Source of the DNA: Pohlia nutans
Lineage: Eukaryota > Streptophyta > Bryopsida > Bryales > Mniaceae
Reading direction: 5' to 3'
Length of the DNA stretch: 64,000 nucleotides
NCBI GenBank assembly: GCA_022496805.1
Contig: CM040093.1
Coordinates: forward strand, 2,668,501-2,732,500
Notes under the pieces: generated by a model
The model's database searches: none
What the model saw: only the letters and a program-made list of their open reading frames with translations
What the model was told of the DNA's origin: nothing
Program-made: the position numbers and the translations under genes
Shown: piece after piece, positions 1 to 11,287 of the stretch
Position numbering within the stretch: position 1 is the first letter of the stretch
Layout: each line of letters begins with the position of its first letter

Positions 1-160
1 TATTATATTTCTAGTTTGCAAATTGTCATGTACAATTTCCGATAGTGGTGTGTGGACCGTACTTGGATCTTAGTAGAAGTGGCTATGCACTTGACAGTTG
101 ACTCCAATGATGATCACCTGTTGATGATGAACGTGACGGTGGAGGGGTGTTCTGTACCTC

Positions 161-831
161 CTAACTCCGATTCGAGAATTGGATGAACCAAGATTGATAC
201 ACACCGTTATGAACAGGACGTTCTTGATATTCTCTGACTGTAGATGATTTTGGTGCAGTAGGGGCCGATGGTGCTCGAATGGGTGATACTGTAGGGAATA
301 CCATTGTTAGTTGTGATCCTGGAATTATTGTTTTTGGAGGGCCCACTCTAAATTCATAGAGGTTCGGGTAGATCTCACCGAGAGGGGACCGCACCATAGG
401 ATTTTCCACATGACCTTCTCTTCACCCAAAATTTGCACTACCATCTCCGTTGAAACGTGCTACCAGTGGCTGGTTCAAATCTAACCGAGGCACTTTATTA
501 TGCCTTGTTAGACATGGACTACTAGCATGATCTGAATCACAAGGCCCTGCTAATCCTCTAGTAGCACCGCGTCCACAAGCTTTTGCAGTTGGCGTCGTCC
601 TCTACTAGAAGCCCCTGGAGGACTCCGTGCTCTACCTTGTACTCCACATCTACCTCTTCCACATTGAGGGCTTTCTAACGGCTCATCGAGAGCAGCATTA
701 TCGCCCAACAATCGTCGGCCTCATCCACGACTTGTAGGAGCGGCAACACGTCCTCTAGGTCTTCCTCTGCTTGTTCCTCTCATAGCAGTCGCTTCTGTCT
801 CTGGCCTCGCTATTTCCATCTCCCATGTCAT
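161..831 (-). pseudogene. Decayed ORF with Arg/Gly-rich N-terminus, unknown
   Basis: I do not recognise this gene. Reading the minus strand from an ATG at 831, an RG-rich stretch (RGTSRGRPRGRV) is followed by in-frame stops and frame changes. An open segment resumes at 409 and ends at 161; it is rich in Pro, Ser and Thr and includes GPPKTIIPGSQLTMVF. The pieces join only by changing frame, so I read it as a degenerate coding sequence, perhaps of transposon origin because it sits directly beside a CACTA element. No domain or catalytic motif is visible. The alternative is chance open frames. Nothing else is seen in 1-160 or in 832-1157, which is AT-rich non-coding sequence. Confidence 0.3.
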
Positions 832-2060
832 GGCTCTCGGGGAGGTCACTTCCAAATATTATGTAACAACGTGCGAACAAAGATAGGGTCCAAATAAATC
901 TTTGAAGATAATTTTTATAAATGATTTACATTAATATAGGATGTTCAGAATTCATTACAAGAATAAAAATGAGAATATTCTTGAAATATTACTAATTATA
1001 GTAAGAATTATTTTTAATTTTTAGGGTACTTTCAAATACCCTTTGTTCACACATGATACTCAAAAGATACAAAGAGTGACCTCCTCGAGTCATGGCTGGA
1101 GCAGGTGATACTTGGCCCATGCTCTTTTCCCTCCGTCTCATAGACCCTCTTCCCTGGCACTACTAGAAAATGGCGACCGAGTCAACAAAAAATCAACAAC
1201 TTTATGTTGTTTTGTGCATTGAAATGACCATTTTCACTGATTTTCAAACTTTTTGTTAGGCAGCAAAAATATTCGTTTAATTTCTGTTGGTTTAAGCACT
1301 AAAAGAAAAATCGAAACCGAATCAACAAAAATCCAACAAATTTCAAAGATTGCCTATTTTCAAAATGTTAAAAAGTGCATTATGAAGCCTCAATTTTACA
1401 AAAACATTAAAAATTAGATTGAAAAAAAAATAAAATTAGACTTAATCTTTGAAAAAAGAGTCAACAAGTTCATTGTATATAATATTGTAGTAGTATTCTC
1501 TCTATATATATAGAGCATAAAAATATTATATAATATTATAATATTGTACTATTATACTATTTATTTTCAAGAGTGATTTCGTACTACGGGTGTTATAGTT
1601 TTGAACAAAAAAAGTTTCTAATGTTGTAAAACAATCGATTTGATGACGTAATCTAATAAATAGGGAAAATTACCAAAGATGTTTTAATATTGTAAAATCG
1701 AATCTTTTGGAATCTTTTCAAAATAGTTTATATTATTTTGGCATCTTTGGAATATTTATAGAATCTTCTTTAAAATATCTTTACGGTCTAATTTCCCAAA
1801 ATATTTTTAGACCTTCATATATACAAATTAGAAGCAACTAACATTAAAAATTCAAAAAATTCAAAGAAAAAATATTCACGGCCAAAAAAAAAAAACTCCT
1901 TTATTTGGCCGTTCGATGCTGCTGAATCCCACACGGCGACCACCCAAAACACTAAAAAAGAAAACAAAAACCAAAAAAAAACCAAAAAAGTTTTTATTTT
2001 AAATTTATTTTGAATGTTTTTGTTTTAGCCGCTAGGTGCAGTAAATAGAAGAATTGTTTG

Positions 2061-2636
2061 TTAACCCCTAAAGGTTCTCACCCTTTTCAGATTTGGCAGT
2101 TTTTCAAAGATGCATTATAAAATACAACTAAGAGGGATATTTTCAACTTGATGAATGCATAAAAGTTGTACATTATGAATTTTAGATTCTATCCATATGG
2201 TTAGATTTGCGATTGCTATCACCAATATTTGTGTATAAATTTTCAAATCGAAAATTGAGAGCTCTTTTGTGATATGATTACGAATAAGATATTGACAATC
2301 TAATAATGAAATTTGTTGGGATGGGTTGAAATGTAATACTCTAAGTGTAGTGATTTTTGGAGATTTTTTGGTTGCTTAATTTTAGTAGTTGACTTTTTCA
2401 AGAGCACTTTTAGACTAAAATCTTCGAAATTTTGGGTGGAACACTACAACATGAAATGAGGCATAAAAAATTCACAAATCATCCCCTTTCTAATTAGATC
2501 ACACATGCACGAAGCTAACTTCCCATGAAAGTTTCAGTAAAAAATCCACACTGCAAAAAGTGCATGATGGATGAGAAAACGGAATTCAAATCCGTACAGC
2601 ATGCAAAATATGCATGGTTGGGCGGTTAGGGGTTAA
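2061..2636. mobile_element. MITE, TTAACCCCTAA family, copy 1
   Basis: The 576-bp segment starts TTAACCCCTAAAGG and ends with its inverted counterpart GGTTAGGGGTTAA. A second copy of the same subfamily lies in opposite orientation at 24060-24633. It has no ORF. TTAA at both ends could be a target duplication. It is nested in the CACTA element. Confidence 0.65.
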
Positions 2637-3737
2637 CAACGTAATCGTTTGTAGGAAGACAAAACTTGATGTTTTTTAGAGAACTTTTTAGCCAAATTTT
2701 TTTAAGCCAAATATGCTTATGAAATGAGTGCACTTGGCCTAGTGCAAAAATAGCAAATTGCGTGTTCATAGAAGCAAAAAAAAAAAAGATGCACTAAAAA
2801 GAACATTACTTTTCCGAAACAGTAAAATTTGTAACACAAAACAATGTAGAGGTGTTGTTTTTTTAAAAGTTCCCCTAGGTGGAGTTTAACTTGGATTGGC
2901 ATGATTCAAATTGGGTTCAAAAGCACACTTGATTTCCTATTAGAAAATAATTATAATATAATCAATTTTTTTAATATTTTAGTCTTGAGCAACTCAGAAA
3001 AGGGGGCAATGATCAAAAAATGATCTCTCGAAGCATTACGGGTTAAATTGAGTTTAAAATCAGACTTTCTTCGAACTCAATTTGAGCAACTTTTCAAAAA
3101 AAATAGAATTGCAAAAGCTTTAATTGCTTGCTACGACATTCTGACCATTGATTTTTTTTTCATTCAATCCCAAAGTTATGCACTTTCCAATTTAGTTTTC
3201 TACTTTCATTCTATATACTTCTCTTTCATTACTTCATTTCAAGGTGAATATTCAAGGATTTACTTTTTATTTTATTTTTTTAGATCCACAACTCCTTTCT
3301 CTAACATACAGTCAAAAAAATTCAATTATAACAAAAAGGCATACATGATGAAATGTCAGACGTGGTAAAATAGTTGCAAAAACAGACAAAATATTACAAA
3401 GAAAGAAATGATTTTTGGTTGAATCAAACATAAAATGAAAAGAAAAAATTGGAAAAAAAATTCTCTAATATAAAATTAGAAAAATATGGAAAAGAAATGC
3501 TTTTAACAGCGTTAAAAATATGCAAATTGAAAAAAAAAAAGCTCTTAGCCATCATGATTTTGTCAAAAAAAAATATATTAAATAAGAATAGAAGTTTTTT
3601 CTAGATATAGAAAAAAACCTACATGATGTAGTGCAAAAAGAATTTGGAAGAAAAGTTTTTTTCTATGGCAAAAAGATCGCCAATGGTTACATTCATTTTT
3701 AATTACCAAAAAAATTCATTGACTTGCATCAAGACTT

Positions 3738-3806
3738 CTATGTGGTGTGGTGGTATAAAGCATGATTTACAGTTAGAAGGTCCAGTGTTCGATTCCCGCC
3801 AGCGAT
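3738..3806 (+). mobile_element. tRNA-derived SINE head
   Basis: A pol III A-box-like motif (TGGTGTGGTGGT at 3743-3754) is followed about 33 bases later by a B-box-like motif (GTTCGATTCCC at 3787-3797). This is the layout of a tRNA gene, but no acceptor stem or clean anticodon arm closes. The tRNA-unrelated body probably runs to about 3965. It is most likely a SINE fragment rather than a functional tRNA gene. Confidence 0.45.
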
Positions 3807-4147
3807 AGAGCTCGGGTACGTGGTGGGCCTCACCATAGTTTGGGCAGCCGTAGTAGTTTAACTGAGCAGTCGTTTTTTCTCGGGTAGGTTTTTGCCCAAG
3901 CAGCTTGAAAGATTGTCCAGGCAGCCTAAAATAATGTTCAGGCACGGCACAAAAGAAATTGGGGCAGATTTCATATATTTCATTGTGGAATCTTTTTAAA
4001 AAAAAAATTAGACAAAATTATTTTGACTAAATCAACAGTTCTGAAACATTAGATTTTGGTTGGAAAATGTCTGGGTTAACGTGACCAAATCAACAAGCGC
4101 GATCAACGTTTTCCGATTGATTCGGTCATAGGATTTTCTTAGTGGTG

Positions 4148-4570
4148 TGGACATTGCTCATCTCGGTTGGCATGACCTCTTCTGCTGCAATTGGTGGTAT
4201 TTTCGTCTCTAGAAACTCCATCTTCTCTATCTAAATCTTGAGTTTCTGGCCAAAGATGGTTTCTCAGCAAGGTCTCTACCTCAATACTTGTTTGTCTCTT
4301 CTTCTTGAATCACAGAATGATTGTCAAATGAAAGTAGAAAAGATTTCGTCAGTTCTTTAGTGTTGGATTTTGAGGAAAACTTCTACACTGAAGAGGTTGT
4401 GGTAATGTTCTCAAGTAGGATTCAATCAAAAAATCCTATCAATTGTTGCTGCTTTTGTGCTCGAGCACCTTCGGCAATAGCAAAATCTTTGAGAATATTT
4501 GCTGCAAACTATAGTCCTCTAAGACACGAAGGAGGCTTAATGTTTCCTGTCGACATATACGTGCAATGTG
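4148..4570. other. Unassigned interval between CACTA and foldback element
   Basis: I see no recognisable gene here. Short open frames exist (for example 4321-4584) but they lack any domain and one runs into the foldback arm. Confidence 0.4.
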
Positions 4571-4804
4571 CTCCATCTACATGAAGCACTATAAGAGTAT
4601 GTGAGCTGCCAAGTCGGCACTTGGTGTTCAGTGTTACAATTTTTTTGATTTTTTGTAAATATTAGTGTGTTTATGTAAACAAATGGAAAAAATAGTAAAC
4701 AAATGTGGAAAAAAATTGGGAAGTGCAATTAAGGGTTTTTTTACCTATTTTTATGTTTTTCTCGTAAAACTATGAAAATAAAGTAAAAAAGTAGTCATAT
4801 TGAT

Positions 4805-5534
4805 TGTAATTGTAGTTTTTCACCTAATTGGAAATATCCAAAGAAGTCAAATTCGATCACTGGGGAGGCCATTTGCTAGGTTGTGTAATTAGGTTGTCAC
4901 TTATTATCTTATAATAACTCAATTGATTGATTGAATATATAGAATTCTTCTTATAACAAGTAATATCTAATAATTTCTACAATGACATCCCGTTCTTGAT
5001 TCTCCAATTGTTTTTATTTTCTAATTTCTTTTATTGCTACATTGGTTACGTTATGGCCATGGAATGCACCATGTTGGCTTTTTACCAATTGACGTTAGAT
5101 TTTTCAATGAAGCACAAACTCACACAATTACTCATCAAATACACATAGTCCAATCACACTCAACTTTCATAAATAATAATTTTTATTTCTCCAAATAATT
5201 GTAATCACATCACATCACAAAGTTCCAAATCTTCAAAATAAAACTAAAAATACTTCCTTTTCCTAAGGAAGGAGCTTAAGCCTCGCTTGCTTGAAAAACT
5301 AAAAAAACATTAGCTTTCAAATCTAATCTTATACTATGACCATTGGGTTAAGCTAGTTGAAACTAGTTGCCGTCACACCTTTTGATATCCTAACCACATT
5401 AATTACTTACCAATTGGAAATTCACTACCCACTAGGGCTTATTCTCACTATGGAAGCTATCCAATTGGTAATTCCTACACATTTAACCAAAATTTTATCA
5501 AATTGGACAACTTACTAAAAAACTAGATACTACA
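4805..5534 (-). repeat. 3' LTR of the minus-strand element
   Basis: This 730-bp LTR is complete: on the minus strand it begins TGTAGTATCTAG and ends CTACAATTACA. A tract reading GATAAGAGTGGGGC just upstream on the minus strand (about 5537-5550) is the likely polypurine tract. Confidence 0.8.
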
Positions 5535-5728
5535 TAGCCCCACTCTTATCTGTTTGCGTCCCCGCAAACACAATTATTTTGAGCTCTGCATCTTTTGCGC
5601 TTCAATTGGCTTTGCTTGACTTAAAGATCCTCCTGTTGATCTTGGCCGGTTCATTGATTGTTTCATTGGGTTGTATTGCACATTTAGTGTTGGAATTTAA
5701 TTCATTAAGCTCGTGAATATTTTTTCTT

Positions 5729-7633
5729 TTAGAATATGCCAGGATCCCATATTTTAAAGTTGCTTGAAACTTTTAAAAATAAATTCTTCAAAATTCCATT
5801 TAATATAGTAATATTGCTTGAAAATAGTTTAAAATCAAATATTGAATTTATTGTATAGATGCTTTGTTTTATGGTCGAGTAATAATATTCATAAATTCTT
5901 GAAGCCCTTGAACAATTAGTATCAAATATGGTCTTACCATTATTTATCATGGGTATTATAAGATTGAAAATAATTCTATTTCTAATTTTTAGCTTATTAA
6001 AAATTTCATATGTTTCAAAAGCAAAGGGCATAGAATATATATTTTTCTCAACATGTTCCAAATCTAGATGAATTTTTTTATAAATGAAAATGGATATTTC
6101 ATTTTTGAAAGTTGATTTTTGTTTTGCATAATTTTTCCACATGCTCAAATCCATTGTCCTTTGTAAACATTCCCACAATAGCTTGAATTTAAATTTCCAA
6201 GGGACTGCACCTTCTTGCAAATAATATATTTTTGAAAAAACATTAATTGTCAATTTTGCTTGTTTTACAACATGCTTTGATAAGAAAATATTTAGGTCAA
6301 AATTCATTTGAGTTTCATTTGAAACTAATTGGTCTTGTTGGCAATCTACCACCATATCATTCTTAGTAAGAAATTTAGTCTCACGCTTGACAATTGGACA
6401 AATTATTTTCTCATTTGTGGGTAAAACTTTAGTAGCAAATATATCACATTTTGTTTTAGTGATTGCATGAAAGTGCCAAAGAGCAATTATTACACATACT
6501 AGGATAGTAAGTTGGTTTTCAACAATGTATATTTTATTAAACATCTTGTCATCTTGTGCTTGCAAATAATTTTTTTCCAACATAAAATCTTTACCTCTTT
6601 GACAAGCTAAACATATTATCCTTTTATGCTTTAAAATCCTTGATTGTAAATCTTTTTCAATTTCTTTTGACAAAGTTGTGTTTACAATAGCCTCAGCTTC
6701 CAAAATTTTGATTTTTGATTTTTCGTCATTTAATTGTAAAATTAAATCATTATTTTGTTCAAAATTTTTAGTAATCTCAATTTTCATTTTCTCATTGCTA
6801 TCCTTATATTCCAAATTTTCATAAATCATATCTTTATGCAATTGTTTAAATTTATCTTCTTTTTCTACCATACATTTAAGAGTTTTTTCTTGTAATTGTT
6901 GAAAATTTTCATGCTCATATTGCAATTTACTATTTAAATTATGAATGATTTTGTTTTTACTAGAAATTTCCTTCAACAAATTTTCTCTTTCTTCCAATGA
7001 ATTGCTTAAATCATTTGCCTTTGTGCATATTTCATTTTTTAGAGATTCAATATTCAATTCATAATTATTTTGATTTTGTTGCACTTTATGACTAATTTTG
7101 GTAAGATTATCCTCAGCCTTATCACGTTGTGTTGCAATTGCATCACAACAACTTTGAAGCTTTTCTAAATCTTTTTTCATAACTTCAATATTTAATTGAT
7201 AATTTCGTTTGGTATTATCATTCTCAAGAATGATTTTTGCAAGTTCTTTTAGTTGACCATTTAGTTCTTTATTTTGTTGAGTCACTAATAAAATATTAGT
7301 TTTCAATTGTTCAATTTTAATTTCATGTGTAGAACAGACCTTTGATAAATCAATTTCTCTTTGGCATTTCCATTCAAACTCCCTTCTTGCCATATTTTTG
7401 AAGCTTCTTTCTTCAATCATTTTAATTTTCCATTCTTGAGAATTTTCATATTCTTCTTGCAGTTTCAATTTTAAATCATTGATAATTTGATCTCTTATCG
7501 AAATTTGATCATGACATTCTTCAATAACATCCATAAATTGCAAGCAATTTCCATGCAAATAATTTTCTCTTGATGTCATTGTACAAAAATTCTCAAGATT
7601 TGGATCAAACGTTCTTCCACGACTCTTATTCAT
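5729..7633 (-). CDS. 634-residue coiled-coil protein in gag position of the LTR element
   Basis: The start ATG at 7633 lies about 160 bases after the primer-binding site, where gag normally begins. Residues about 40-390 are a nearly continuous Lys/Glu/Asn/Gln-rich coiled coil with leucine heptads (for example NDLKLKLQEEYENSQEWKIK). A CLAC pair follows, then a hydrophobic stretch near residue 400 (LTILVCVIIALWHF) that could span a membrane. The C-terminal third is Ile/Phe/Lys-rich with no known fold. No CCHC knuckle, protease or polymerase motif is present. It may be a structural Gag-like protein or a captured host coiled-coil gene. The frame is intact over 1.9 kb although the DNA is AT-rich, which fits recent function. 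Family assignment is unknown to me. Confidence 0.6.
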   Translation of the reverse strand: MNKSRGRTFDPNLENFCTMTSRENYLHGNCLQFMDVIEECHDQISIRDQIINDLKLKLQEEYENSQEWKIKMIEERSFKNMARREFEWKCQREIDLSKVCSTHEIKIEQLKTNILLVTQQNKELNGQLKELAKIILENDNTKRNYQLNIEVMKKDLEKLQSCCDAIATQRDKAEDNLTKISHKVQQNQNNYELNIESLKNEICTKANDLSNSLEERENLLKEISSKNKIIHNLNSKLQYEHENFQQLQEKTLKCMVEKEDKFKQLHKDMIYENLEYKDSNEKMKIEITKNFEQNNDLILQLNDEKSKIKILEAEAIVNTTLSKEIEKDLQSRILKHKRIICLACQRGKDFMLEKNYLQAQDDKMFNKIYIVENQLTILVCVIIALWHFHAITKTKCDIFATKVLPTNEKIICPIVKRETKFLTKNDMVVDCQQDQLVSNETQMNFDLNIFLSKHVVKQAKLTINVFSKIYYLQEGAVPWKFKFKLLWECLQRTMDLSMWKNYAKQKSTFKNEISIFIYKKIHLDLEHVEKNIYSMPFAFETYEIFNKLKIRNRIIFNLIIPMINNGKTIFDTNCSRASRIYEYYYSTIKQSIYTINSIFDFKLFSSNITILNGILKNLFLKVSSNFKIWDPGIF

Positions 7634-7795
7634 CTTGTGGAATATAAAATTTTAATTCTTCATTTATAATTTTTTTTATTAAAAAAAACAACTCCATAAT
7701 TCACTTTCCATTTTAACCAATTTTTTATTTTTATTTTTTCAAATTAAGCAATAAATTATTAAAAAGATAATAATCCTAATACGTAGTCATATGCC

Positions 7796-7815
7796 TCCCC
7801 GGCAGCGGCGCCAAA
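7796..7815 (-). other. tRNA primer-binding site
   Basis: Minus strand reads TTTGGCGCCGCTGCCGGGGA immediately after the LTR end. TGGCGCC...GCCGGGGA is complementary to the 3' end of a plant tRNA ending CCCCGGCA-CGGCGCCA, a primer type known from plant Ty3/gypsy elements. Confidence 0.75.
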
Positions 7816-8533
7816 TGTAATTGTAGTTTTTCACCTAATTGGAAATATCCAAAGAAGTCAAATTCGATCACTGGGGAGGCCATTTGCTAGGTTGTGTAAT
7901 TAGGTTGTCACTTATTATCTTATAATAACTCAATTGATTGATTGAATATATAGAATTCTTCTTATAACAAGTAATATCTAATAATTTCTACAATGACATC
8001 CCGTTCTTGATTCTCCAATTGTTTTTATTTTCTAATTTCTTTTATTGCCACATTGGTTACGTTATGGCCATGGAATGCACCATGTTGGCTTTTTACCAAT
8101 TGACGTTAGATTTTTCAATGAAGCACAAACTCACACAATTACTCATCAAATACACATAGTCCAATCACACTCAACTTTCATAAATAATAATTTTTATTTC
8201 TCCAAATAATTGTAATCACATCACATCACAAAGTTCCAAATCTTCAAAATAAAACTAAAAATACTTCCTTTTCCTAAGGAAGGAGCTTAAGCCTCGCTTG
8301 CTTGAAAAACTAAAAAAACATTAGCTTTCAAATCTAATCTTATACTATGACCATTGGGTTAAGCTAGTTGAAACTAGTTGCCGTCACACCTTTTGATATC
8401 CTAACCACATTAATTACTTACCAATTGGAAATTCACTACCCACTAGGGCTTATTCTCACTATGGAAGCTATCCAATTGGTAATTCCTACACATTTAACCA
8501 AAATTTTATCAAATTGGACAACTTACTAAAAAA
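7816..8533 (-). repeat. 5' LTR, outer edge truncated
   Basis: It matches the 3' LTR at an offset of 3011 bases but lacks its outermost 12 bases: the copy stops in a run of A and then continues as foldback-arm sequence (GTAGCTATATTGATAG). The expected target duplication is therefore absent. Confidence 0.75.
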
Positions 8534-9146
8534 GTAGCTATATTGATAGATTTTTACGTAAAAAAGGCAATGTTGTGAAAATTAATAGTTTGAATAGCGA
8601 CCGAGATAAAATTACTCTAAGTCGTGACTATTTAAACATCTTTTGGATCCTATATAGAGGGAATGCTCTCTAAGATAAAAATATAACAGGGAATAAGAGG
8701 TTAAAAGGAGTTATGATTAATTATTATTTTGAGTAGTTGGTAATTACTCTAATAAAGGGTAGAAGAAGAAGGAGATAGTAAAATCTCTTCTAAAGGGTTG
8801 AGAATAGACTTTGAGAACTCTCAATAAGTTGTAGAGTTTTTGCGTATTTACAAGGGTTAAACGCAATTACCATAGACTATAAATAGGCTTTGAAAATTCA
8901 TAGAAAATAAACAGATGATGCTAAATTGGCCAAAAAATTGTTACAAGGACCTTTAGGTACCTTGATGAAGATGGCCAAATTCGGTAATCATCGGAGTTAG
9001 GGAACTATGTTTTTTTTAAAAGCTAAGATTTTGCCGTAAATTTCGCGAAAATGTTAAAAAGTTAGTGGGGGTCGTACAAGACCAACCAAGAGTCTAATTG
9101 GAGGTTTACGAAAGGCGTTGTCCACTAGAAGATTACTCTTTGGACA

Positions 9147-9430
9147 ACAACGTGCAATCATTATCTAATTAAATTAGTTTTTTTCTGAAAACTAACCACA
9201 TCACGCTCTTCCATCTTTTATTCCATTTATAAAAATGTAAAATTCACCTAAAACGGATGTTCAGAATAGTAGCTACGGATGGATGAAGCTCTGCTACGTT
9301 TTTCATCCATTTTACTTCCTAAATGACAGCGTGCAATAATTTTTAAATTAAATTAGTTTTCTAAAAACTAATCATAGCACGCTCTTCTATATTTCATGTC
9401 ATTTATAAAAATATAAAATTCGTTTTTATT
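9147..9430. repeat. Imperfect direct repeat in the foldback loop
   Basis: Two related segments about 180 bases apart (about 9147-9232 and 9327-9420) share AAATTAGTTTT, ACGCTCTTC, ATTTATAAAAAT and AAAATTC in the same order. The rest of the loop (9131-10483) contains an AC-rich tract at 9648-9705 and no gene I can support. Confidence 0.5.
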
Positions 9431-11287
9431 GAATGTATATTTTTGACGATATGGACGGATGGAGTTTCGTTAAAATAATTTATTTATTCAAAAGAAGGTT
9501 TTTGAGAGTGGTGAGTGTACGTACCATCTTTGAATGAGTTTAATACTTCAATTGAAGTATTTTGGCTCCCCTTCACACCACTTTCACACTTGTATGCTCA
9601 ATTTGAATATCTCTCACGATACACTACCTTTGTATTAATTACAATGTTTTTTTTCACACAACTACACACATACACACACTTACAAACACACACCAACACA
9701 CACATGTTGCTCCTCACACTTCACATCATACTCTTTACAATCTCTCACAACCCATAGATTAGTACATAAAGATAATTACATGAGAAGAAAGATTAGTTAG
9801 ACAACAAAAAACATCCACAACAACGGTTACAATTGCACCACATGCAAGGGGAATGAAGTGCCAATTAGAAATACAACAACTCACGACTGAAGAAATTTTT
9901 CATTAATTGCAACCAATCCTCTTGGAAGGTTCCGCAACAACACAAACAAACGCCAAAAGTCTTGCCAAAAAAGATGTATTGAAAGAGAAGAAAAGAGAAG
10001 AATCACAACACCACCAAACCACCAATTTAAGTGACCAAATTGGTGATTTTGGAGAAAAAATGAGCCTCCTTAAATACTAAACAAAATGATCCAAAACACG
10101 GCCCGCAACCAAAAATCTCACCAATTACGCAAGAATTGAATTTAGACCTCCGGTCCAACGTACCCTATAACTTCCGGAAGCTTTAAGTTGGCGATCCTAT
10201 CTTTATTAAGTTAATTGAGGAAAAACCCAATTAACCCTTAAACCTAATTTACTGCTGGACATAAAAGGTAACTTTCTAAATATATTTCGGATTGACAAAC
10301 GGATTTCATCGTTGGATTTAGAATGCCAAAATTAGCTTAGAAAGATTATTCACGAGTTAAAAATAGACATTTTAACCAATTTCATCCTATTTTAGCCTTT
10401 TATCGCCCGTAGAATTTACCACCGGTTGATAAATCTAACTTTTGCTCCAATGGATTTCACCGTTGATTTTTAAAGGCTTCTTTTAGTGGACAACGCCTTT
10501 CGTAAACCTCCAATTAGACTCTTGGTTGGTCTTGTACGACGCCCGCTAACTTTTTAACATTTTCGCGAAATTTACGGCAAAATCTTAGCTTTTAAAAAAA
10601 ACATAGTTCCCTAACTCCGATAATTACCGAATTTGGCCATCTTCGTCAAGGTACCTAAAGGTCCTTATAACAATTTTTTGGCCAATTTAGCATCATCTGT
10701 GAATTTTCAAAGCCTATTTATAGTCTATGGTAATTGCGTTTAACCCTTGTAAATACGCAAAAACTCTACAACTTATTGAGAGTTCTCAAAGTCTATTCTC
10801 AACCCTTTAGAAGAGATTTTACTATCTCCTTCTTCTTCTACCCTTTATTAGAGTAATTACCAACTACTCAAAATAATAATTAATCATAACTCCTTTTAAC
10901 CTCTTATTCCCTGTTATATTTTTATCTAAGAGAGCATTCCCTCTATATAGGATCCAAAAGATGTTTAAATAGTCACGACTTAGAGTAATTTTATCTCGGT
11001 CGCTATTCAAACTATTAATTTTCACAACATTGCCTTTTTTACGTAAAAATCTATCAATATAGCTACTTTTTTACTTTACTTTCACAGTTTTACGAGAAAA
11101 ACATAAAAATAGGTAAAAAACCCTTAATTGCACTTCCCAAATTTTTTTCCACATTTGTTTACTATTTTTTCCATTTGTTTACATAAACACACTAATATTT
11201 ACGAAAAATAAATAAAAATTGTAACTCTGAACACCAAGTGCCGACTTGGCAGCTCACATACTCTTATAGTACTTCATGTAGATGGAG

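Larger units (their letters stand above)
1158..4147. mobile_element. Non-autonomous CACTA (En/Spm) transposon
   Basis: The left end reads CACTACTAGAAAATGG and the reverse complement of the right end reads CACCACTAAGAAAATCC, so the two form terminal inverted repeats of the CACTA type. The element is flanked on both sides by TGG (1155-1157 and 4148-4150), which matches the 3-bp target duplication of this superfamily. Subterminal sequence on both sides contains GACCGA(A/G)TCAA-like motifs, a usual location for transposase-binding repeats. No transposase ORF is present in its 2990 bp, so it must be mobilised in trans. It carries a nested MITE (2061-2636) and a tRNA-like SINE head (3738-3806). The rest is AT-rich and non-coding. 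Confidence 0.75.
4805..8533 (-). mobile_element. Young non-autonomous LTR retrotransposon
   Basis: Two long direct repeats (4805-5534 and 7816-8533) are almost identical; the one clear difference I noticed is T/C in the TTTATTG(C/T)(T/C)ACATTGG area. On the minus strand the LTR starts TGTAGTATC and ends CAATTACA, i.e. TGTA...TACA. Next to the 5' LTR lies a primer-binding site (7796-7815), and a purine tract precedes the 3' LTR. The internal region is only about 2.3 kb and carries one ORF but no protease, reverse transcriptase, RNase H or integrase, so it depends on another element. It sits in the left arm of the foldback element. Near-identity of the LTRs indicates recent insertion. Confidence 0.85.
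4571..11287. mobile_element. Foldback element with long inverted arms, interrupted by an LTR retrotransposon
   Basis: The sequence 4571-4804 continued by 8534-9130 is the inverted copy of about 10484-11287. Both outer ends share CTCCATCTACATGAAG in inverted orientation, and both inner ends share GTTGTCCACTA. The arms are about 0.8 kb with scattered mismatches, and the loop (9131-10483) is about 1.35 kb. Removing the inserted LTR element (4805-8533) leaves about 3 kb. No transposase ORF is visible. No convincing target duplication was found at the outer edges. A transcript across it would form a long hairpin, a typical source of small RNAs. Confidence 0.7.

Noticed and set aside
3738..3806. 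Functional tRNA gene
   Set aside because: A and B boxes are present but stems do not close; it fits a SINE head better.
4805..8533. Simple segmental duplication instead of LTRs
   Set aside because: TG...CA ends, a primer-binding site beside one copy and a purine tract beside the other identify LTRs.
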